Notes: generated by a model from the letters alone, not told the origin. A stretch of 64,000 nucleotides of DNA from Ferdinandcohnia sp036965045 (GCF_036965045.1 NZ_JBALOV010000017.1:62001-126000); one strand, 5' to 3'; shown: positions 36,112 to 45,039, numbered from the stretch's first letter. Translations and numbers: made by a program.

Positions 36112-36146
36112 ATTCGTCGCTCCTTCTAAAAGGTTTTTTACAAAAA

Positions 36147-36160
36147 TGGGAACGTTCCCA
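36147..36160. promoter_or_regulatory. LacI operator TGGGAACGTTCCCA before the phosphorylase gene
   Basis: A 14-bp perfect palindrome, 36 bases before ATG 36111. A minus-strand TATAAT (36181-36176) ends 22-23 bases from its centre. This is the same geometry as at the lacI promoter near 37450, supporting a common repressor. Confidence 0.75.
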
Positions 36161-36241
36161 AAAAGCTCTTTTTTTATTATACTTTATTCTTTATAATGAT
36201 ACTAACAAAAAATAAAATTTTTAAGAAATTAGACAAATAGA

Positions 36242-36280
36242 TTTCTGGTTTGTGTCTTACTGGAAGACACAAACCAGAAA
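36242..36280. repeat. Perfect 17-bp inverted repeat in the GNAT leader
   Basis: TTTCTGGTTTGTGTCTT, loop ACTGG, AAGACACAAACCAGAAA. The right arm ends directly before the ribosome site GAAGGGGGAG of the GNAT gene. No T run follows on either strand, so it is not a standard terminator. Confidence 0.85.
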
Positions 36281-36298
36281 GAAGGGGGAGAAGAAATA

Positions 36299-37375
36299 AT
36301 GGAGTATCGATTATTGCAAGAAGATGAATTTGGGCAGGCAATCGAATTGGCCGATGGAGTCTTTCGCGAAGAGGGCCATGTTTCCATGGGGGAGGCTTTC
36401 CCGCACGTATTTTCACCGGCTTTCAACCAGTCCTATGGTGCCTTTGAAGACAAGACGCTTGTCGCTTTTATCGGTTTGGTGCCTTCTGTCATTTGTAGTG
36501 AAAACGCCGAGATTCAAGCTTATTCCATCGGTGCGGTCTGTACCCACCCTGATTACCGAAAAAGAGGAATAGGGACCCACCTTTTGAAGCAAGTTTTTGC
36601 CCACATTCAAAAGGCTGGGGCCTCCATCTTGTTTGTTTCCGGTGATTTGCCCATTTATAAAAAGGCCGGCTGTACCTATTACGGTGAGGTCTATCGGTAT
36701 GATCTACATCCCGGCAGCTTAGAGTCTAATCGGAAGTACACTGTCCGCGAGCTGCTGCCATATGACTGGTTTCACATCAGAAAGCTTAGCCATAATCGAC
36801 CTGTGAGATATGAGCAAAGTCTGTTTGAATTGGCGCTCCTTCGCCAATCAGCTGGTTTTGCGAGCATTTTTAAAGCCAAGCAAAACGTCCTCGTAGCCGA
36901 AGAGGATGGAGTAGAAAAGGGCTTTTTGGTCATGACAACGCCAACCCAAGAGGAGAATCAAGCATTTTCCCGTGTCATCGAATGGGGAGGAGAACCTAAA
37001 GCCATCACGTCCCTTCTAGCAGAATCATTTCGATTTGGTATGGATACTTTGAGAGTAAAAGTTCCATGGTTTGAAACGAAATTAATTGAAAGCCTTGATT
37101 CATTGAATAAAATAAAAACTGCCTATCCAGGGACCATCAAAATCATGGATTTGGATATCTTGTTAGAGCAGCTGGCTCCTTACTTTGAGGGGAAAATAAC
37201 CATTTCATCGACAGATGCCAATCAAAAACAACTTACCTGGAAACAACATTCCATTACGGTTGAAAATCAGATGCTAGAACAAATGATTCTGACGGGGGAA
37301 CATGGTCTAGATTATGATTTTTCTGGTATTTTTCCCGTACCGTTACCATATCCTGAAGGGTTGAATTACGTTTAA
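36299..37375 (+). CDS. GNAT-family N-acetyltransferase
   Basis: A 358-residue protein with an N-terminal GNAT domain: AYSIGAVCTHPDYRKRGIGTHLLKQV near residues 79-104 is the acetyl-CoA loop (RKRGIG), followed by ILFVSGDLPIYKKAGCTYYGE. The remaining 200 residues form a second domain, so the layout resembles the longer Eis-like or two-domain GNATs. The acceptor is unknown. It diverges from the phosphorylase gene; a plus-strand TATAAT at 36192-36197 may be its -10 box. Its leader folds into a perfect 17-bp hairpin next to the ribosome site. Confidence 0.85.
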   Translation: MEYRLLQEDEFGQAIELADGVFREEGHVSMGEAFPHVFSPAFNQSYGAFEDKTLVAFIGLVPSVICSENAEIQAYSIGAVCTHPDYRKRGIGTHLLKQVFAHIQKAGASILFVSGDLPIYKKAGCTYYGEVYRYDLHPGSLESNRKYTVRELLPYDWFHIRKLSHNRPVRYEQSLFELALLRQSAGFASIFKAKQNVLVAEEDGVEKGFLVMTTPTQEENQAFSRVIEWGGEPKAITSLLAESFRFGMDTLRVKVPWFETKLIESLDSLNKIKTAYPGTIKIMDLDILLEQLAPYFEGKITISSTDANQKQLTWKQHSITVENQMLEQMILTGEHGLDYDFSGIFPVPLPYPEGLNYV

Positions 37376-37426
37376 TAAACCCGTCTTAAGGGCTTGAGAT
37401 GTTGGATTTCCTTTTTCCCTTTTTGC

Positions 37427-37455
37427 TTGACATCAATGGAAAAGTGAAATAATCT
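37427..37455 (+). promoter_or_regulatory. Sigma-A promoter of the third lacI
   Basis: TTGACA (37427-37432), 17-base spacer, TAATCT (37450-37455). The operator at 37469 follows immediately, covering the likely transcription start region. Confidence 0.78.
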
Positions 37456-37468
37456 AACCTCATAAGGT

Positions 37469-37488
37469 TTTTGGGAACGTTCCCAAAA
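37469..37488. promoter_or_regulatory. LacI operator TTTTGGGAACGTTCCCAAAA
   Basis: A 20-bp perfect palindrome just downstream of the lacI promoter. It shares a 14-bp core with the site at 36147. Indicates autoregulation and joint control of the phosphorylase/MFS pair. Confidence 0.8.
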
Positions 37489-37521
37489 TTTAAGAATATC
37501 GACCATTGAGGGTGAATGTGA

Positions 37522-38514
37522 TTGAATCCTACGATACATGATGTGGCCAAGCTAGCGAATACCTCCAAGAGTACGGTTTCAAGGTATTTAAATGGCCAAA
37601 AGGTAAAAAAAGAAACGGAAGAAGCCTTGAAAAAGGCGATTAAAGAATTGAATTATCACCGAAATGTGAACGCGAGACGATTGGTTATGAATAAAACACA
37701 GACCATCGGTATTGTAGTGGATGATATTTCGAACTTCTTCTATTCTCCGATCTTTAAGGGAATCGAAATGATAGCAAGGGAAGAAGGGTTTCATTGTATT
37801 TTTTATAGTTCGATTTCTCATTACGACCAAGAGGTCTCGGCCTTGCCGCTTTTATATGAAGGCCAGGTAGATGGCCTGATCCTAGTAAGTTTTTCGAATC
37901 GTTCAGAGAAGAGCTTGAAGGAAATCGCAGAGTCCCGTTTTCCAATTGTGCTGGTGGGGACAGCGGGAAATCAGCCGGATATTGATTCCGTGGATATTGA
38001 TAATTACTCAGGGATATCGGATATTGTTTCCTACCTATACAGGCTTGGGCACAGGAAGATTGCCTTCATTTCTGGCCCTGAGGAACTCGCTCCAAACAGA
38101 GACCGCTTAGCGGGATACGAGGATACCATGAATCAACTCGGGTTGGAAACCCTTGTTACAGCATCCGATTGGACGAGCCAGGGTGGGTATCAGGCGATGT
38201 ATCGGCTGCTAGAAAATAAAGAGGCATTTACGGCTGTAATTGCCTCGAATGATGAAAGTGCGGTAGGGGCATTGAAGGCCGGTCAGGAACTTGGATATCA
38301 GGTACCTGTTGATTTTTCCATTACCGGCTTTGACGATATCGCCATCGCCAGCTGGATGTACCCGTCCCTCACCACTATGAAACAACCATTTGTCGAAATG
38401 GGGGAAGAGGCAGCCCAGTTATTAATCTCTAAAATCCATGAAGAGCAACATTCGTTTAACAGAATCTTACTTAAACCGGAACTCGTTATTCGAGACTCCT
38501 GTCGAAAAATATGA
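37522..38514 (+). CDS. LacI-family regulator (GGGAACGTTCCC operators)
   Basis: A 330-residue repressor. The helix-turn-helix is PTIHDVAKLANTSKSTVSRYL, followed by NARRLVMNKTQTIGIVVDDISNFFYSPIFKG and an effector domain with ASNDESAVGALKAGQ and ITGFDDIAIASWMYPSLTT. The start is TTG 37522, a few bases after GAGGGTGA; the nearby ATG 37516 runs into a stop. It heads an operon with the six-hairpin protein, GH1 and GH20 (gap of 66 bases to the next gene). Palindromes in its own leader and before the phosphorylase/MFS operon are its likely targets. Confidence 0.9.
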   Translation: MNPTIHDVAKLANTSKSTVSRYLNGQKVKKETEEALKKAIKELNYHRNVNARRLVMNKTQTIGIVVDDISNFFYSPIFKGIEMIAREEGFHCIFYSSISHYDQEVSALPLLYEGQVDGLILVSFSNRSEKSLKEIAESRFPIVLVGTAGNQPDIDSVDIDNYSGISDIVSYLYRLGHRKIAFISGPEELAPNRDRLAGYEDTMNQLGLETLVTASDWTSQGGYQAMYRLLENKEAFTAVIASNDESAVGALKAGQELGYQVPVDFSITGFDDIAIASWMYPSLTTMKQPFVEMGEEAAQLLISKIHEEQHSFNRILLKPELVIRDSCRKI

Positions 38515-38580
38515 AAACCGCGGTTAGGGTTCTCGCGATTCAATTACTTAATCTTTGTAAATCAAAAAGGAGGGGTTGGA

Positions 38581-40635
38581 TTGGCTGATTTTATCAACAA
38601 TATGTCAATTAATGGGGAAACAATTGATCTTCACCCGGCAAACGGGCATACAAAAAGTGAAAAGACCTTTTTACGATTCTCGTCGCTGATGCAAGTGCTG
38701 AATGAGGAGGGAATCGTCGAAACGATACCAGTCGAGCAGCAAAAAACAGAAGGGGATCTGGTTCATATTTCCGGGAGCGGCCGTTTATTTACGGTTCATT
38801 CCATTTGGAAAGCAAAACAGGATCATTGTAACTACTGGGAAGTGGAGTTCGAGGTAACTTATCATTCGAATCAATCCGGACGGTATAGTCTTCGTCTTAA
38901 TAGCGAGCTGATTGGAGAGGGAAAACCGACATGGATGATACCTGGTGCTTTTTATAAAGAGAACCGCTTTAAACATAATCTCCGTCCGTATCCGCGCTAT
39001 GACTATGAGGGGGGCGACCCGGATGAAATGATTTCTGATTACTGGTCCTTCCGATCGGACCGGGCGGCACTTCCGGCGGTTTTTTCTTGGAATGATGAGA
39101 TGTCTGCTGCGCTTTGTGTGGATGAAATGTGCCAGCTTGGACTAACTGGCGTGGGCTTTAAAGGCAGCCAATCCGGGACAAACATTTGGGTTGATTTTCC
39201 CTATCGGGAGGAGCCTGTTACCTTTATTGGCCAAGCCAAACCGGCGCCAAAGGATATTCAGCTCCATCGTTTTGAGCCAGAGGAAACGGTTCAATTAAAG
39301 GTGCGAATTTACACGGCAGGCCCGGAATTGCATTCCTATGATGCTTTTGTCCGGCAAATGTATTTGCTCCATAAGGATGAGCACGATCTTAATCCGTGGA
39401 TGGGACTGGAGCAGGCAGCAGAGTTGACCGCTCATGGTCTCTATACATGGCATTATAACGAGGAGAATCAAGCTTTATATGAAACGGCTGCTTTTGACCG
39501 CGAACTGAATAATAATGTCAAGGGGCTGGGGGATCGGCCAAATATGCATGCAGGCTGGGTAAGCGGCATCCCTTATGCCTATGCGCTGCTTCGGTATGGC
39601 AGGGAACATAACATCCAGACATATATTGATGCGGGTATCGGGGTATTAGACCATATCGCCTCGGCGATTGCTCCATGCGGAACGTTCTGGGCCTCGTGGC
39701 AGCTTGGGAAAGGCTGGGGAACCGGCTGGAATCCAAAAAGGACATGGCTTCAGGCAAGAACGATTTCGGAAGCAACACTATTCTTAGTCCGTGCCCTCAA
39801 ATTTGAGAAAAAGCACGGCATTACCCATAAAAATTGGGAAACAGCTGCCCTTTCTAATTTAGAGTTTGCTGTAACAAGTCAGCGTGAAGACGGTAACTTT
39901 GGTTCTTATTACCACTGTGAAACCGGTGATGTGGAAGAATGGGATGGAGCAGGCGGGATCTTATGGATTGCAGCACTGCTGGAAGGAAAACGTTATTTTG
40001 AAAATGAGGCGTACGGTATTACTGCAGCTAGGGCTGGAGAGTATTACCAAACCTTTGTCCGTGACGAATTCATTTATGGCGCCCCTGAGGATGTTCATTT
40101 AACTCCAACATCGGAGGATGCTTACAATGCGGTTGTTGCGTATGTCCTGCTCTATGAATATGACAAGCAGCATGTGTGGTTAGAATTGGCCAAGCTGGCT
40201 GCCGATTGGCAAATGACCTTCCGCTGGACCTATAATCTTGATTTTCCTGAACACACCTTTTTAAGCCAATACGATTTCAGGTCTCGGGGAGCGGATCAGG
40301 CTTCTCCTTCTAATCAGCATTTACATAATTATGGGCTTTTCAGTGTACCGGAGATGCTTCGTTTGTGGAAATATACGAATGATTCCTATTATCTGGATCG
40401 GACTCGTGATCATGTAGCTTGTTTTTTACAGTTTATTGCCCGGTATGACGGTGATTTTAATGCTTATAAGGGAATGGTCACCGAACGATTTTACAATACC
40501 AATTGCTTTCAGCCAAAAGGCATGATGCTTACTTTATCGCATTCTTGGTGTATAGGTCTTATTCTATATGCTGCGCAGGAAGCGCTTCCTTATCAGGATG
40601 TTTTAGATTTACCAGACCAACTAATAAAAAAATAG
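38581..40635 (+). CDS. Unrecognised six-hairpin-type protein, possible glycoside hydrolase
   Basis: A 684-residue cytoplasmic protein starting at TTG 38581 after GGAGGGG. I do not recognise the family. The first 280 residues or so look like beta-sandwich (alternating strands, VHISGSGRLFTVHSIW, YWEVEFEVTYHS). From about residue 290 the pattern is a helical (alpha/alpha)6-type toroid with repeated aromatic-rich turns: FWASWQLGKGWGTGWNP, REDGNFGSYYHCETG, EWDGAGGILWIAALL, TPTSEDAYNAVVAYVLL and HLHNYGLFSVPEMLRLW. Conserved acidic residues in EEWDGAGG and TSEDAYN could be catalytic. The operon with GH1 and GH20C suggests action on the same glycan. It may be a new or little-studied hydrolase or lyase. 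Confidence 0.7.
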   Translation: MADFINNMSINGETIDLHPANGHTKSEKTFLRFSSLMQVLNEEGIVETIPVEQQKTEGDLVHISGSGRLFTVHSIWKAKQDHCNYWEVEFEVTYHSNQSGRYSLRLNSELIGEGKPTWMIPGAFYKENRFKHNLRPYPRYDYEGGDPDEMISDYWSFRSDRAALPAVFSWNDEMSAALCVDEMCQLGLTGVGFKGSQSGTNIWVDFPYREEPVTFIGQAKPAPKDIQLHRFEPEETVQLKVRIYTAGPELHSYDAFVRQMYLLHKDEHDLNPWMGLEQAAELTAHGLYTWHYNEENQALYETAAFDRELNNNVKGLGDRPNMHAGWVSGIPYAYALLRYGREHNIQTYIDAGIGVLDHIASAIAPCGTFWASWQLGKGWGTGWNPKRTWLQARTISEATLFLVRALKFEKKHGITHKNWETAALSNLEFAVTSQREDGNFGSYYHCETGDVEEWDGAGGILWIAALLEGKRYFENEAYGITAARAGEYYQTFVRDEFIYGAPEDVHLTPTSEDAYNAVVAYVLLYEYDKQHVWLELAKLAADWQMTFRWTYNLDFPEHTFLSQYDFRSRGADQASPSNQHLHNYGLFSVPEMLRLWKYTNDSYYLDRTRDHVACFLQFIARYDGDFNAYKGMVTERFYNTNCFQPKGMMLTLSHSWCIGLILYAAQEALPYQDVLDLPDQLIKK

Positions 40636-40658
40636 ATGACTAGAAAAGGAGAGTTACC

Positions 40659-42002
40659 ATGGCTGTTATAACATTTCCACAGGATTTTCGCTTTGGCGTT
40701 TCGACTGCTGCCTACCAAATTGAAGGGGCTTACAATGAGGATGGACGCGGTTTGTCCATCTGGGATACTTTCAGTCGTATTCCAGGAAAGGTGTTGAACG
40801 GAGACACCGGTGATATTGCGGTTGATAGCTATCACAGAGTCGATGAAGATATCGCACTTTTAAAGGACCTAGGGGTCAATGTCTATCGATTTTCAATTGC
40901 TTGGCCACGCATCTTCCCTAATGGAAGAGGGGAAGTAAACAAGAAGGGGCTGGAGCATTATCATCGCTTCGTTGACAAGCTATTGGAAAATGGGATTGAA
41001 CCGATGTGTACGCTTTACCACTGGGATTTGCCGCAGGCACTCCAGGACGAAGGCGGCTGGAAAAATAGAGAGACCATTGCTGCATTTACTGACTATGCAG
41101 AATTCATGTTTCGCGAGTTCAACGGAAAAATCAAGCTGTGGCTGACCATAAATGAGCCGTGGTGTGTTTCGTTTCTCGGACATTTTTCCGGAGAACAAGC
41201 ACCGGGTGAACGAAACCTGCAATCAGCCGTTGATGTAGCCCACCATCTTTTACTTGCACATGGTCAAGCGGTCAAGCGTTTTAAAGAGTTAGAGATTCCT
41301 GGTGAAATTGGGTTTGCACCGAATTTAGTATGGTACGAGCCATTCAGTGATAGACAAGAGGACATCGATGCGTGCCAGCGTTCATCAGCTTGGTTTATGG
41401 AATGGTTTCTTGACCCTGTATTTAAAGGAAGTTACCCGGACATTTTAATCGATTGGTTTGAAAAGAAGGGGGCTAAAGTGAATATCCAGGAAGGTGATAT
41501 GGAGATTATATCCCAGCCAATGGATATTCTTGGAATCAATTATTATACAGGAACTATGGCGAGATATAAGGAAAATCACGGGAACTTTGATTGTGAACAT
41601 CTTGATATGAGTTACGAAAAAACCGACCTTGGGTTCAAAATATTCCCTGAAGGCTTTTATAACATTTTAATGGACGTCAAGAAAAAATATGGGGATATTC
41701 CGATTTATATTACAGAAAACGGGGCTACTTATAATGATGAGCCTGTGGATGGACGTATAAGGGATGTAAAAAAGATCGATTACTTAAAGCTGCATTTAAC
41801 AGAAATTAGCCGAGCCCTCGCTTCTGGTGTGAACTTAAAAGGCTACTGCCAATGGTCCTTAATCGATAACTATGAATGGGCCTATGGGTACAGTATGCGT
41901 TTCGGCCTTGTTCATGTTGATTACCGGACATTGGAGCGCACGAAAAAAGATAGTTTTTATTGGTATAAGAATGTGGTTAAAAATAGATGGTTTGAACTAT
42001 AG
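40659..42002 (+). CDS. GH1 beta-glucosidase/beta-galactosidase-type glycosidase
   Basis: A cytoplasmic exo-beta-glycosidase of 447 residues, the usual length. It opens with FPQDFRFGVSTAAYQIEGA. Acid/base Glu166 lies in TINEPW and nucleophile Glu353 in YITENGA; SLIDNYEWAYGYSMRFGLVHVDY closes the barrel. The last block lacks the basic/serine pattern of 6-phospho-beta-glycosidases, so an unphosphorylated substrate is likely, in agreement with ABC import. ATG 40659 follows AAAAGGAGAG. Within a glycan-trimming operon it could remove beta-galactose or beta-glucose. Confidence 0.92.
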   Translation: MAVITFPQDFRFGVSTAAYQIEGAYNEDGRGLSIWDTFSRIPGKVLNGDTGDIAVDSYHRVDEDIALLKDLGVNVYRFSIAWPRIFPNGRGEVNKKGLEHYHRFVDKLLENGIEPMCTLYHWDLPQALQDEGGWKNRETIAAFTDYAEFMFREFNGKIKLWLTINEPWCVSFLGHFSGEQAPGERNLQSAVDVAHHLLLAHGQAVKRFKELEIPGEIGFAPNLVWYEPFSDRQEDIDACQRSSAWFMEWFLDPVFKGSYPDILIDWFEKKGAKVNIQEGDMEIISQPMDILGINYYTGTMARYKENHGNFDCEHLDMSYEKTDLGFKIFPEGFYNILMDVKKKYGDIPIYITENGATYNDEPVDGRIRDVKKIDYLKLHLTEISRALASGVNLKGYCQWSLIDNYEWAYGYSMRFGLVHVDYRTLERTKKDSFYWYKNVVKNRWFEL

Positions 42003-42013
42003 GAGATGGTCGA

Positions 42014-43897
42014 ATGAGGATTTGCTTTGATGGTGACCTGACGGAACTGGAATCTGGCTTGACCATTATGGGCAATGAATTGGGGTTCAATCGAGAGGAT
42101 AACGGTTTCCCAATTACGATTGTCAAGAAGGAGGGCCCGATTGTTGTTTCCAGTAATGGGCTTGCCGGAAGAATTGAATATCAGGAGAAAATCCACTTTT
42201 TCAGGGCATTAGGGCTGTGGCTTGAGGAATATCAGAGAAATCATGAGTTTCTTCTGCAGGAGGAACCGCAGTTTATCTCAAATGGGATCATGGTGGATGC
42301 GTCCAGAAATGCTGTAATGACCGTTGACGGGATACAAACGCTGGTAAGAAAAATGGCTTTAATGGGTCTCAATTTATTGATGATGTATACAGAAGATACC
42401 TTTACAGTCAAAAATTATCCGTATTTTGGGTATATGCGCGGTAGATACAGTGAAGACGAACTCCGAGCTTGTGATGACTATGCTCATCAATTTGGCATCG
42501 AAATGGTTCCTTGCATTCAAACCCTTGCCCATTTGACAGAAGCGTTGAAGTGGAATTATGCCGCGGCTGTAAGAGATACCTCGGATATCCTGCTTGTCGG
42601 TCATGAGGAGACGTATAAACTGATCGATGATCTGTTAGTGGCGGCATCCGCTCCGTTCCGCTCGAAGCGCATCCATATCGGAATGGATGAGGCCCATATG
42701 CTTGGCTTGGGGAAATATTTAGAGCAGAACGGCTTCCGCAGACGGTTTGACATCATGAATGAGCATTTACAACAGGTCGTTTCCTTGGCCGAGGAGCGTG
42801 GCTTAAAGCCGATGATTTGGAGTGATATGTATTTTCGGCTCGGATCAAAGACAGGAAATTATTATGATCTGGAGGCGGCTATTCCGGAAGAGGTTGTTAA
42901 GGAAATCCCTCAAAATGTTCAGCTTGTTTATTGGGATTACTATCATGATGATGTGGAATTCTATCAAACTTTCATCCAAAAACATAGACAGCTTGGTTCC
43001 GAGCCTGTGTTTGCAGGTGGGGTATGGACCTGGAATGGGATCGCCCCGAATTATGGAAAAACCAATGTCACCACAGAGGCAGCCTTAACCGCATGCAAAA
43101 ATGAAGGGATTAAAGAAGTATTTGCGACCATGTGGGGAGATAACGGTGCTGAAACTGATTCTTTCGCCATGCTTGCCGGCCTGCAATTATTTGCAGAGCA
43201 CGGGTACGCCGAGAAGGTTGAGAAGGAAAAATTGGCAAGACGCTTTGCGTTTTGTACAGGCGGTAAGCTAGAAGACTTCTACTTATTAAATGAATTTGAT
43301 GAAACGCCAGGGGTTTCGAAGCATAATTTGAAGGAATCTCATCCATCGAAATTTCTATTGTGGCAGGATTTGTTAATCGGACTGTATGATGCGAACATTC
43401 ACGGTTTGCAGATGAATGAACATTATCAAAAGCTCGAGTCCCGGTTATCTGAAGCTAAAGACCGAAATCTGGAGTGGTCAGAGCTGTTTGAATTTTATAT
43501 AAAACTAGCAAACGTTTTAAGTATAAAAGCAGAGTTTGGAATTAAGTTAAAACAGGCATATGATTCGAATAATAAAGAAGAAATGAAATCCCTTCAGGAG
43601 CAACTAATAGATTTAAGATATCGGGTGGAATGCCTGCGCAGGGCACACCGGACATTATGGTTTTCAACCTATAAACCATTCGGATGGGAAGTGCTTGATA
43701 TCCGCTATGGGGGAGTCTTGACCAGAATCGAAACGGCTGGTTTCCGCATTGGCCAGTGGCTTGACGGGGCCATTCCAAGAATATCAGAGTTGGAAGAAGA
43801 ACGCTTATTCCATGATGCCCCATGGAAAATGCCAGAAGGGGCGCTAGGGAGAAACTCGTATCACCGCATTGTAACGGCGGGAGCATTTTCGAGTTAA
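42014..43897 (+). CDS. GH20 exo-beta-N-acetylhexosaminidase (GH20C-like)
   Basis: Removes terminal beta-GlcNAc or beta-GalNAc by substrate-assisted catalysis, in the cytoplasm (no signal peptide). The protein is 627 residues. The catalytic pair Asp225-Glu226 lies in HIGMDEAHMLGLGKYLE, a stretch characteristic of the GH20C enzyme of Streptococcus pneumoniae, which has about the same size. A small N-terminal alpha/beta domain precedes the barrel (FISNGIMVDASRNAVM starts it); the WTWNG and MWGDNGAE segments line the site. The C-terminal 200 residues are helical. ATG 42014 follows TAGGAGATGG. GlcNAc released here would feed NagA and NagB after phosphorylation. Confidence 0.9.
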   Translation: MRICFDGDLTELESGLTIMGNELGFNREDNGFPITIVKKEGPIVVSSNGLAGRIEYQEKIHFFRALGLWLEEYQRNHEFLLQEEPQFISNGIMVDASRNAVMTVDGIQTLVRKMALMGLNLLMMYTEDTFTVKNYPYFGYMRGRYSEDELRACDDYAHQFGIEMVPCIQTLAHLTEALKWNYAAAVRDTSDILLVGHEETYKLIDDLLVAASAPFRSKRIHIGMDEAHMLGLGKYLEQNGFRRRFDIMNEHLQQVVSLAEERGLKPMIWSDMYFRLGSKTGNYYDLEAAIPEEVVKEIPQNVQLVYWDYYHDDVEFYQTFIQKHRQLGSEPVFAGGVWTWNGIAPNYGKTNVTTEAALTACKNEGIKEVFATMWGDNGAETDSFAMLAGLQLFAEHGYAEKVEKEKLARRFAFCTGGKLEDFYLLNEFDETPGVSKHNLKESHPSKFLLWQDLLIGLYDANIHGLQMNEHYQKLESRLSEAKDRNLEWSELFEFYIKLANVLSIKAEFGIKLKQAYDSNNKEEMKSLQEQLIDLRYRVECLRRAHRTLWFSTYKPFGWEVLDIRYGGVLTRIETAGFRIGQWLDGAIPRISELEEERLFHDAPWKMPEGALGRNSYHRIVTAGAFSS

Positions 43898-43940
43898 CCC
43901 CATCTGCATAGGTTGGTCGCACAAATACTGTTACTCTTTA

Positions 43941-44099
43941 CGGTTGGGGTATATCATTTATCGTTTTGCGACTAGATGATATAGCGATTAACTCATTTGG
44001 GGTATATCATTTATCGTTTTGCGACTAGATGATATAGCGATTAACTCGGTTGGGGTATATCATTTATTGTTTTCCGGCTTGGGGATATACCGATTAACT
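43941..44099 (+). repeat. 53-bp tandem repeat array, three units
   Basis: TTGGGGTATATCATTTAT begins at 43944, 43997 and 44050, exactly 53 bases apart; the third unit is diverged at its end. Each of the first two carries TATATCAT and ATGATATA arms separated by 18 bases. The 317-base gap 43898-44214 holds this array and no gene; no clear promoter was seen for the following gene. Confidence 0.9.
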
Positions 44100-44214
44100 A
44101 AATGGAAATTGGGGTTCTTCAAAAATTCCAGTTGAGATAAGGGAGCAGCATGTCGGCGATTGAACCATCAGAAACTAGCAATATATGAAAATAATTTAGA
44201 TTGGGGTGTTAAAC

Positions 44215-45021
44215 ATGATTATTGGGTTTCAAACGGCAAATTACTTTGCCCGTGCCACCGATTATCAAGCAAGTATGGAGACGTGGGGCGAGGCGGAGCG
44301 CAAGGTCATTGAGAATTTTAGCTTAGCGGAGTTCGACCGGATTTGCAGTGATATTCAATCAGCAGAGTTTCAACAGATGGAATTATGGATGGGTCATGCC
44401 TTTCCGAAGTTCGTGACACCCTATTGGGCGGCAGAGTTAAGAGCCATCTGGGAAAGTCATGGACTTGATGTGTACTCGTATTCTTGTTCACTAGGAGACC
44501 CGGTTCACTATCCAAAATGGACCAGACTGTGCTTTGAAACAGCAAAAGCACTCGGGATCGAGCTTATTACGAGTGGGATCTCCAAAGAATCTGCCCCTGT
44601 CATTTACCGTCTCTGTAAGGAGTATGGAATGAAAGTGGCGGTTGAAAATCATCCAGAAAAACATCCGAATGAAATTAGGAGCATTATTGGGGATTACGGC
44701 GACTTGTTGGGGGCAGCGGTTGATACAGGCTGGTTTGCCACACAGGGATATTCCCCTGCAGAAGCGATTAGGCAATTGAAGGATGTCCTCGTGCATGTTC
44801 ATTTAAAGGATGTTAAAGAGGCTGGAGCACATGATTCAGTACTGCTCGGAACCGGTATTGCTGGTATTTCCGATTGTATAGACGCACTTAAAGAAATAGG
44901 GTATGACCGTACGATTTCCATCGAGCAGGAAGCGGGAGACCATGACCCAACGGAGGATTGTGCAGCTTCCCTAAGATGGGTGAACGATTATTTGAGCAAG
45001 AATGAGTCAGTGCAGCAATAA
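44215..45021 (+). CDS. TIM-barrel sugar isomerase/epimerase-like protein
   Basis: A 268-residue xylose-isomerase-like (AP endonuclease 2) TIM barrel. ATG 44215 is 6 bases after GGGGTG; a GTG at 44206 is inside that ribosome site. Metal-binding residues are seen in AVENHPEK (Glu), GAAVDTGW (Asp), HVHLKDV (His) and ISIEQEAGDHD (Glu). The family includes ketose epimerases, inosose dehydratases and the lyases or hydratases that cleave 3-keto-glycosides. The next gene, 18 bases on, is a Gfo/Idh/MocA oxidoreductase, the usual partner in that last pathway, and a GH36-like gene follows. Confidence 0.85.
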   Translation: MIIGFQTANYFARATDYQASMETWGEAERKVIENFSLAEFDRICSDIQSAEFQQMELWMGHAFPKFVTPYWAAELRAIWESHGLDVYSYSCSLGDPVHYPKWTRLCFETAKALGIELITSGISKESAPVIYRLCKEYGMKVAVENHPEKHPNEIRSIIGDYGDLLGAAVDTGWFATQGYSPAEAIRQLKDVLVHVHLKDVKEAGAHDSVLLGTGIAGISDCIDALKEIGYDRTISIEQEAGDHDPTEDCAASLRWVNDYLSKNESVQQ

Positions 45022-45039
45022 CTTAAGGAGGGATTAGTT

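Noticed and set aside
3978..44099. Possible CRISPR arrays
   Set aside because: The repeats are contiguous tandem units without unique spacers, the units vary internally, and there are no cas genes in the window.
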